Positions 53,586 through 61,557 of a stretch of DNA of 64,000 bases are shown piece after piece. Position 1 is the first letter of the stretch. Every line of letters starts with the position of its first letter. The notes under the pieces were generated by a model. It worked only from the letters and a program-made list of their open reading frames with translations. It did no database searches and was not told where the DNA came from. The stretch covers positions 1,302,001-1,366,000 of the forward strand of contig BCGN01000005.1 in NCBI GenBank assembly GCA_001599295.1, read 5' to 3'. The DNA is from Sporopachydermia quercuum (lineage: Eukaryota > Ascomycota > Sporopachydermiomycetes > Sporopachydermiales > Sporopachydermiaceae). The position numbers and the translations under genes were made by a program.

Positions 53586-54729
53586 ATGTCAGAAACTGTT
53601 GTTGAGAAGAAGCCAGTGAACTTCTCCAACATCCTTTTGGGTGCTGGTTTGAACTTGTTTGAGTACGTGCATATTTTATTTGTGAGTTGATTCAAAGAAA
53701 CCGGAACCTGTTTGTTGTGGCATTTACTAACTATTTTCAATAGAGTAACAAGTCTTGGACAGCCATTGGAAGTCACTAAGGTATGTTGATGAATAGCAAA
53801 AAAAAAAAGAGGCTATTTTCATGAAGATTGATTAATCTTCTATTAATTGCTTACGTTGCATATAGTATAATTGTATATTTTATTGTATTGACATGTTTTA
53901 TTAACGTTAATAGACTACTATGGCAGCTAACAGAAGTTTCACTTTCCCACAAGCTATCAAAGAAGTTTGGTCTCGTGGTGGACCTTTGGGTTTCTACCAA
54001 GGTTTAATTCCTTGGGCTTGGATTGAAGCATCTACTAAAGGTGCAGTTTTGTTATTTGTCTCTGCTGAAGCTGAATACCATGCTAAAGCAACGTTAGGTC
54101 TATCAAATTTCCCCGCTGGTATTTTGGGTGGTATGACTGGTGGTATTGCTCAAGCCTATTTAACCATGGGTTTCTGTACGTGTATGAAAACTGTTGAAAT
54201 TACAAGGTCAAAAGCTGCTTCTGCTCCTGGTGTTAAAGTTCCTGGTACTTTTGAGGTTTTCATGGATATTTACCGAAGAGAGGGTATTAGAGGTATCAAT
54301 AAAGGGGTGAACGCTGTTGCTATTCGTCAATGTACCAACTGGGGTTCTAGATTCGGTTTTGCTAGACTTGCTGAGGAAGCTATTAGGAAGGTTTCGGGTA
54401 AGAAAGATGGAGAGAAACTAAGTGCTGTTGAAAAAATTGGATCCTCAATCATTGGTGGTGGTTTATCCGCATGGAATCAACCTATTGAAGTTATTAGAGT
54501 TGAATTACAATCTAAAACGAAGGATGCTAATAGACCAAAGAATTTGAACGTTGCCTCTGCATTCAAGTATATCTATGCTACAAATGGTATTAAAGGCCTA
54601 TATAGGGGAGTCACCCCAAGAATAGGTTTGGGAGTTTGGCAAACTGTCTGTATGGTTGCTGTCGGCGATATGGCTAGAGAGTGGGTTGCAAGGCTTACTG
54701 GTGAGACTCCGGTTGGAAAAGGTCATTAA
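53586..54729 (+). CDS. YHM2: YHM2 mitochondrial citrate/oxoglutarate carrier, two introns
   Basis: Exons 53586-53662, 53744-53780 and 53914-54729 join to encode 309 residues (S. cerevisiae Yhm2 has 314). The sequence starts MSETVVEKKPVNFSNILLGA, and splicing restores FEVTSLGQPLEVTKTTMAAN, matching Yhm2 closely. This includes the first mitochondrial-carrier signature PLEVTK. Later blocks GLIPWAWIEASTKGAVLLF, TMGFCTCMKTVEITR and the third-repeat signature PIEVIRVE are diagnostic. The three repeats of about 100 residues give six membrane helices in the inner membrane. Yhm2 exchanges citrate for oxoglutarate and supports cytosolic NADPH supply; it also binds mitochondrial DNA in yeast. The codon bias is strong, consistent with high expression. 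Confidence 0.97.
53663..53743 (+). other. YHM2 intron 1
   Basis: 81 bases; donor GTACGT, branch TACTAAC at 53725-53731, acceptor AATAG. It splits the Glu codon before VTSLGQ. Confidence 0.93.
53781..53913 (+). other. YHM2 intron 2
   Basis: 133 bases; donor GTATGT, branch-like TATTAAC close to the acceptor AATAG. It lies between codons, directly after the PLEVTK signature. Confidence 0.92.
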
Positions 54730-54971
54730 TTTTATTTATTTAGAATCATTGACCATTGTTCAGGGATGTATAATATTCTGCTTATTTAATGGCAATAGTA
54801 TGAATAATGTATGCTCGACTTGGTAAAAATGTAATACAAAGGATATATTATTTATTTTAATATACTAAAAAAAGAACACTAAAAGTGATAATTATAATAA
54901 TAAAAATGAAGCTATTGATATCAACAAGAGAAGCAAAGCATTTGAACAAACTCATCAAAGTACGATAGTCA

Positions 54972-55007
<36 letters not shown>

Positions 55008-55097
55008 TTTATTATTGAATGGTTGTTCCCATGGACGTTATGTTATGTTGATGGAAACGATGCAAATTCATATATGGTTGATACTTTATCCTTTTAT
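54730..55097. other. Short convergent intergenic region, YHM2 to SLY41
   Basis: About 0.37 kb of very A/T-rich DNA containing the (AT)14 repeat at 54975-55002. Probably both 3' untranslated regions. Confidence 0.6.
54975..55002. repeat. (AT)14 microsatellite
   Basis: Perfect dinucleotide repeat between the convergent genes YHM2 and SLY41. Confidence 0.9.
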
Positions 55098-56372
55098 CTA
55101 TTCAATTGTACCACTCCATCTATCATACCCATATAAACCAAAAAAGCATAGAAGGAACCCAATTGCTTGCATAAATGATAAAGAAGATGCATTCCATAGA
55201 ATTGCAACTGCTATCACAACTATTCTTTTCAGTAGATTAGCAATAGAGTAAGAAACAGGTGAGATCATTCCAAGTATATGAAATGCAACTAAAGATTGAG
55301 CGAAATGTGTGAATCCATTCAAAAGAAAATACATATAAGGGAAATTCACTTCTTCTCTGAATAATCTCACTAAATCTGTTGTGAGAAATACAGGAAATGT
55401 CAAAGTGAATCCAATCATTGAGCAGTAAAGCAAGACTGTCATTTTATCGAGTTTATCATGCTCCTCTTTATCTTGTCTTGCTTCTTGTTGTTTATTCATA
55501 GGAATGTCCTTTTCTGTTTTGTATGTAAGAATCTTCTTAGCAAATATGTTCTGACTGACAAAAATGAATGCACCAATCAACGCATAGAACAACCCTTTCA
55601 TACGAGTGACTGAGAGCGATTTATCCCCTGAACAAACGAAAATGACACCAAGTATTAGTGGGATTAATGTCAAGTATGTAGTTTGAGTATACTTGACTTT
55701 GAATAGGATTCTGGAGCAGAGAACAGTAAGCATTGGTGATAATGATTTGACCGTATGAACTGTAGCTACAGGGATAATTGATGTTGCCATATGAGATGTT
55801 GTATGGCCAACAAACTGGAAAGCTCCCATTGGAAATGTTTGTTTCAATACTGCACGTGTTGGATATACAAATTCTGTCTTATTGGTATAAAAGTTCTTCC
55901 TGGGGATAGAGCCTTCAGGAAAATATCCTCTAACATTGAGCTGATCGATCAATAATATGAAAGCTCCTGTGAAAAATGCACATAATAAAAATTGTACTTC
56001 TGTTACTGCCACAGGATATGGATAAGCATTGAGAATGGCTTTTGTCATGTTATTCGCAATAGCACTGCAAAAGTACCAAACAAAACATAGAGTCAAAACT
56101 TTATAATCTATCGGGGGAACTAGAGATCGAATATAAACCACATAAGGATTATTATTAGCACTGAACAACTCTTGTTTCTTGAACTTATCGTCAATATATT
56201 CTTCTTCAAAACCTGTTTGAAGATTCACCCTTGGACGATTACTTTTAAGACTGTGTTCTCTATTGTAAGTAAACCTCTTTGCTGCTTCAACAGTATCAGC
56301 GCCTGATGTTGAAATAGTGAATTTCACCGGCTCGTTTGCCTCAAGCTTTGTTTCCGTTATCGTAGAATACAT
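55098..56372 (-). CDS. SLY41: SLY41-like triose-phosphate-transporter-family protein
   Basis: A 424-residue protein from an ATG at 56372 (S. cerevisiae Sly41 is about 453). A hydrophilic N-terminus of about 85 residues precedes some nine or ten membrane helices with the TPT-family pattern: WYFCSAIANNMTKAILNAYPYP, then FVGHTTSHMATSIIPVATVHTVKSLSP and, near the C-terminus, SPVSYSIANLLKRIVVI. Sly41 is a Golgi/ER membrane protein first found as a multicopy suppressor of loss of the Rab GTPase Ypt1. Its transported substrate is not firmly established. The charged loop (about residues 285-310) between helices is usual for Sly41. Confidence 0.92.
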   Translation of the reverse strand: MYSTITETKLEANEPVKFTISTSGADTVEAAKRFTYNREHSLKSNRPRVNLQTGFEEEYIDDKFKKQELFSANNNPYVVYIRSLVPPIDYKVLTLCFVWYFCSAIANNMTKAILNAYPYPVAVTEVQFLLCAFFTGAFILLIDQLNVRGYFPEGSIPRKNFYTNKTEFVYPTRAVLKQTFPMGAFQFVGHTTSHMATSIIPVATVHTVKSLSPMLTVLCSRILFKVKYTQTTYLTLIPLILGVIFVCSGDKSLSVTRMKGLFYALIGAFIFVSQNIFAKKILTYKTEKDIPMNKQQEARQDKEEHDKLDKMTVLLYCSMIGFTLTFPVFLTTDLVRLFREEVNFPYMYFLLNGFTHFAQSLVAFHILGMISPVSYSIANLLKRIVVIAVAILWNASSLSFMQAIGFLLCFFGLYGYDRWSGTIE

Positions 56373-57755
56373 TGTATATTTGTCGAGCCTATGTCCCTAT
56401 TTTTTCCCTCCTCCTTTCGTTTTACAATCTACTATTATCTTTTCAACTTATAAATATGTTTGTTCCAATATCACTGAACAAATATTGCGCCAATGCCAAA
56501 AACGAATGTATAAGATAAAGTAGAAATATTTTCTATTCTCTTCTTTCTGTCCAAATTATCAACAATGAAACCAAAAAGACCCTTTCTTCCCTAATCCTAC
56601 TAATCAACAAACACTTATCAAATATTGTTTGTCAAGTCTGTCAACTGCACATCAAACACGTAACACTCCTAATCAAAATGCTTTGAACCTATTAACAAAA
56701 TTTTATTCTCGATACCTTCCTTTCTCTGCCAATTTATTTCAATCACCAGATTCACCACCAATAATTATCCCAATATATTCTTCTACCTAATCAAATGAAA
56801 TCCTGTTGTTGATCTTCTTTAACCATAAGAGAAAGAGCTCAATCATCACATAATTCACACAGCCATCTTCTTTTTTTTTTTCCGTTAAGATTACAGAATA
56901 TGTGTAATTTTTCCCATAATGAAGAACATTCCGATGCACAAACACACGAATTCTAGATTAATATTTAAAGTTGCGCATACCAAAAAATATTCGCACTAAT
57001 AAGTGAAATTCAAACTAAAATGTTAAGCCAGCTGCCTAATTCAGCGAACTCAAGATAATGTGATGTTTAACTATTTAGGCAATTCCATGGGGTTGTTCGA
57101 GAGATCAAAAGGAATAGAGAGTAATTGGTAACTGTTTCATTGGGTCTATAGAAGATCCATTGATGATGAGATATGTAAAGAATACTAACGATTTATTATG
57201 GAATTAATATATATAAGATCATAGTTTACATTTGGAGACCCCAATTGGTTACTATTGTTTATTTTCATGAAAGTGTGAAGTAAACATTTCGAAAGTAAAT
57301 GGTTTGAAAGTATATATTGGTAGTTAGGACGGAAGGATATCCTATAGACAGAACAACGAAAAGCTCTTCGAATTGGCCTTTTGGTCTTGATAGCAGGAAT
57401 GAGTGAAAGAGCCAATAGATACAGGCAAGGTTAATTGAGTTAGCTCGAAGGCTAAACTCAAACAATAGCTCTGCTTCAATGTGGACCATTTCATGAAGAA
57501 AAAATGAAATTATGTTTAGGGCATTTGTGTTGAATATAATTTGATAGTTGATATTTGTTGGCAGAGAATTGAATATTGCTTGGTTATCAGACAACAGTAG
57601 GTCTTATTGATTATATACAAGCTCAATTTCTCGGACACTGTGGTAATTTTGAGTGCAAAGAGTACTCTTAAATCTCATGTTCCATATTAAAGTTGTGCCT
57701 ATCCAAAGCTGCAATTAAAGTATATAATACATCATCAAATAAGTCTGTCAAATGA
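56373..57755. other. Intergenic region, SLY41 to SNU66
   Basis: About 1.4 kb holding the SLY41 promoter and the SNU66 3' end. There is a T-run near 56871. Short open frames at 57185-57594 overlap each other on the same strand and carry no domain. No gene is called. Confidence 0.6.
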
Positions 57756-59900
57756 TCATAAGAAACCTTGTTGTGACATTTGTTTCTTTTGCTCCTTCTC
57801 CTTTTTAATCAGCTTCTCGATCTTCTTATTACCTGGACCTTTACCATGGAATTGGTGTGATAAGTGCTTGAACGCATCTTTAGTTCCTAGAACATTTCCA
57901 CGATCATCGCGATACTCAATCTTGATATCAGGGGTATAACTTTTAAACTTCTCATTAGCTCTTCTGATTAGCTCTCGATCTTCTTCGCTTAAATTAGCTG
58001 TCTTGTTCCTTCTAGCAAATCTACTCGATGGATCACTGTTTGTCCTTCCATCAGACGATTTAGCAGGTTCTGAATTCCTATAGCCAGTAACGTCAATACT
58101 GTTACCTTTGCCATTGTCATTACCATTGCTAGTATTATTATTGCCCAAGTTCTCTAAATAAGTCCGACGTTCCCATTCCCTTTGCTGTTTTCTAAATATT
58201 ACTTTCTCTTCATTTGCATCTTCTACAATACCACGTGAACGCAATAGGTTCAATGTGGCACCTAATCCTTGTTGAATATCCTGTTTTTCATCAAGTATTT
58301 GATCTTCATCGCCTTCAGAGTCTGATGTACCATTTTCCTGTTTCACTGTGCTATTTTCTATATTTAAGTCTCGTTCTGGTTTTATATCACCATCGCCATG
58401 CTCTTCACCATTATTAACATTACCCAATTCTCCTTCTTGTTCTGTTTTTTTTATTGCATTATCAGCCTCATCATCAAATTCCATTTTCACCTTTAAAGGC
58501 TCCTCTTCTTTCACATTTACGTTCCCTATACCTTCATCTAAAATGTCACCTTCGTCCTGCGCATCCTCAGTTTTCACAACCTCATTACTTGCTATATTCT
58601 TACCGAAGGAACTTAGAAATTCCTCAGCTCCTCCTATAGCTAGATTTTCTTCTAATTCAACATTCTGTTGAATGTTTCCGTTTCTCTTAAGTCTTTCTAA
58701 CCCATTATCATCATTAGCAACATCAGTTTCTCCATTACTATTGATCTTCCGTTGTTTCAGTTTCTTACGTCTCTCAATGGATAGAATCCTCTGTAATTCC
58801 TCTTCTTCATTAAATACTTCTTTTTCTTCATTCACTAACTCAACTTTTCCCATTTCCACATCTCCATCTTTATCTTCCTCTAAAACTGGTAGTTTTCTCC
58901 TTTTGTTCTTGCCTTTCTTATCTCCTATCAATTTCCTTGTCTTAATGGTCTTAGTTTTGACTTCTTTATAATCAGTATTATCAAAATACTTTTGACCAGT
59001 TGCATCATGGAAATCAACTGTATCCATGAAAGATCCATCAAAATCCAATGAGATTTTGTTCTTGTTTCTCTTCCGTTCTATCTTTGTAGTTTCATCATCT
59101 TTATAAGCAGACCCAATGCTTTCTGAACCATTGAGTAGAAAGAAATTAGCATCACTTTCTTCATTTTCTTCAATTTTATCACCTATTCTAAATCCTTGGT
59201 TATTGCTTATGTCCTCTTCCAAATTTTTGCCTTTCGTTCTTGCTCTGCGTTGTTCGAGTCCTATTTTGCTTTGAATAGCTTCGGACACCAATTCGTCTTC
59301 TTCATACCCTTCCAGCATTTCTTTATCTTTCAGCGTCAAGATAACGTCTTCTCCATTGTTGCTTAGAATATCTGATATTTTATGACCTACCTTGATGCCT
59401 GCTAAATCTTCCTCTGTGTAAGAAATGGCAGCTCCTACTTTCTTGCTCTTCAATTTAGTCTTTTCCTTTGCATCTTTCTTTGCATTCTTGCCAAGATTAT
59501 CTAGCCAAGACGTTGAAGATTCCTCTAGGTGTTCCTCCAGTTCATCGACCACACTTTTGCCTTCTGCCAATCTCCTTAATTTTGCCTTCTCTTTTGCCTT
59601 TTCAATACTCTTCCTGAGCCGGTTACTTTCTGTTGTAGCAGTTAGTGTCTTCTCATGTGCTTTCCAATTTAGTTCCGCAATATCTTCCCTTGGTTCTTCA
59701 ACAGGTATTGGCTTCAAACCAAGAGATATTCTTATTCTATTGGTTTCCTCAATACCCAGTTCATCTTTTGTCCCTTGACTGTCGCCTTTATGTAATTGTG
59801 TGGAGGATTGATCCTGCCTTGCGATAGGGATAGGCTTGAGACCTAAGTTCTTTCTGAGGCTATTAGTTTCCTCAATGCTAAGAGAATTCTCCTCCGACAT
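57756..59900 (-). CDS. SNU66: SNU66 (SART1 family) tri-snRNP protein with two Hub1-binding elements
   Basis: A 714-residue protein from an ATG at 59900 (S. cerevisiae Snu66 is about 587). The N-terminus has two copies of the HIND motif, at residues about 7-26 and 48-67, each ending LGLKPIP. In characterised yeasts HIND is the docking site of the ubiquitin-like protein Hub1 and helps the spliceosome use weak 5' splice sites. A Lys/Glu-rich coiled region follows, then the SART1 segment WLDNLGKNAKK (about 130) and the AGIKVGHKISD motif (about 165). The middle (about 320-540) is long, acidic and low in complexity. The C-terminus has a conserved block with IEYRDDRGNVLGTKDAFKHL and HGKGPGNKKIEK, which is the family signature. 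The protein is part of the U4/U6.U5 tri-snRNP. Confidence 0.95.
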   Translation of the reverse strand: MSEENSLSIEETNSLRKNLGLKPIPIARQDQSSTQLHKGDSQGTKDELGIEETNRIRISLGLKPIPVEEPREDIAELNWKAHEKTLTATTESNRLRKSIEKAKEKAKLRRLAEGKSVVDELEEHLEESSTSWLDNLGKNAKKDAKEKTKLKSKKVGAAISYTEEDLAGIKVGHKISDILSNNGEDVILTLKDKEMLEGYEEDELVSEAIQSKIGLEQRRARTKGKNLEEDISNNQGFRIGDKIEENEESDANFFLLNGSESIGSAYKDDETTKIERKRNKNKISLDFDGSFMDTVDFHDATGQKYFDNTDYKEVKTKTIKTRKLIGDKKGKNKRRKLPVLEEDKDGDVEMGKVELVNEEKEVFNEEEELQRILSIERRKKLKQRKINSNGETDVANDDNGLERLKRNGNIQQNVELEENLAIGGAEEFLSSFGKNIASNEVVKTEDAQDEGDILDEGIGNVNVKEEEPLKVKMEFDDEADNAIKKTEQEGELGNVNNGEEHGDGDIKPERDLNIENSTVKQENGTSDSEGDEDQILDEKQDIQQGLGATLNLLRSRGIVEDANEEKVIFRKQQREWERRTYLENLGNNNTSNGNDNGKGNSIDVTGYRNSEPAKSSDGRTNSDPSSRFARRNKTANLSEEDRELIRRANEKFKSYTPDIKIEYRDDRGNVLGTKDAFKHLSHQFHGKGPGNKKIEKLIKKEKEQKKQMSQQGFL

Positions 59901-61557
59901 ACTGTATACTATAATGAGTGGTATATATAAATGTGATTTCAGCTTTTAACATCAATATTCTAAGTAATAGCTTCAAATAAGCATCGTAAAATTAAGGAGA
60001 TAAGTAAATATAATAACAGTATTTGTGTATTGAAATGATAAATATCGGAGAATATTGCCATTGACTACATCATGCTTTCCGTAATGTTCTATATCGGAGA
60101 TAATATAAATAAAGTTTCATAAGCTGAAACCTTTAATGAAGCCATAAAGTCACAAGATAAAGGAACCATTAAAGGCTAATAGGAAGAGAAGAAAACCGTG
60201 AAACAATGAATTAAATAGCGGCAAAAGTTTCAGAGAAATGGACTTACAAACAGAAATAGGGGTTAGAATGCTCGATTGACTCTCAATGAATATTCCATGA
60301 TAACAATGGAGAACATGAGAAAGGAAATCTCAATTAAGTTGGGTGGTTCATGCAAGATACATGTACATATTATCTATCTTCTCTAGTACAATTCTATTGC
60401 TTGGTCCAGTACATAGAACATTTATAGGCAAGCAAATCAACTTTCAATTGCCACTAAATATATTCCCTCTACACTTAATATGGTACAATCGAATGAAGCT
60501 TGGAAATCCTCTAGGACACTTTAATGTATTCTTACTTCTCATAGACCTCTTCCTACTACTTCTCCCATCATTTACTCCCTACCTCCTTATAACACTTCAT
60601 GTAGACTTTGTAGATTCGTGCATACCATACCTTTTAACATGTACATGTTCGGGTAACGAAAAAATTTTACTACCTTAAAGTTCAAACCTTATTAAGCAGA
60701 ATGGAAAAAGTTTATTTGTTAGCAAATTTATCCCTCATATGGCATTTCTGTCGTACTCTCAAGTGCCATCAAATGATAGCTCCTTACCTTTCACAATCCT
60801 CTGACGATGCAAGCCATTATCATCATCATCATCATCTTAACCAGTAATAGAAGCTCTTAAATCTCGTTAAAAAACTCCGCAAAATAGCTTGAACCATTAA
60901 GCGTGGGAAATAAAGATTAGAATTTGAAGAACCATCTCCATGCAATCATAGAATGGTGATATGGTGCTCTCACTTGAATAGAATAGAAGTATCAAGTAAA
61001 ACTCATAGAATATAAGGAAAAGGATTGATTGTTCGTACTCCAGAAGCAAGATCAAAATTGTCCTGATTTTCTTTGAATCATCTGAATCATCTCGCTTGTC
61101 CTATTTTAACAAAGACTTAAGTAGATCGATCCAATAACAGTGCGCTGCCTATCTTTAATTTACTTTTACTACCAAGTGCTTATTGCTTATAGTGTATTGT
61201 TTCCAGCATATATTGTCTATTGAGTAACAGACGATATACTTTCTCAAACTGATCTCTTCCACGATCTTCATCAACTGAAGTATCTGGCTAGTTTGAAATT
61301 TATTTCAAAAGAAGTATTGGTATTCCCCTGTAAAGAAAGAACAAAACTTTCTTCTGTCTCATTATTACACAATATATAACCGACCGATTGAGTTTATCTA
61401 CACATTATGAGGTATTTAACAATTGTGTGATAATAAATCATATAGTGAAGTCTAATGAAGTGCAGTGAAACTCATAGCAAAGCAAGAAGTATTCTGAGTA
61501 GTAGCAAGCGCTTACCTATATCAATTTCAAATATTCTCATCCTAATTGCTATTGAAT
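59901..61557. other. Divergent intergenic region, SNU66 and RRN3
   Basis: About 1.7 kb promoter region. It contains (ATC)6 at 60819-60836. An open frame at about 60343-60678 begins without an ATG and has no recognised domain, so it is not called. Confidence 0.6.
60819..60836. repeat. (ATC)6 microsatellite
   Basis: Six perfect trinucleotides in the SNU66/RRN3 promoter region. Confidence 0.85.

Noticed and set aside
56660-56720. Sequence resembling a tRNA B-box (GGTTCAAAGC on the minus strand)
   Set aside because: No matching A-box at the right distance and no acceptor-stem pairing could be found.
60343-60678. 111-codon hydrophobic frame between SNU66 and RRN3
   Set aside because: It begins without an ATG, its composition follows T-rich DNA and it resembles no known protein.
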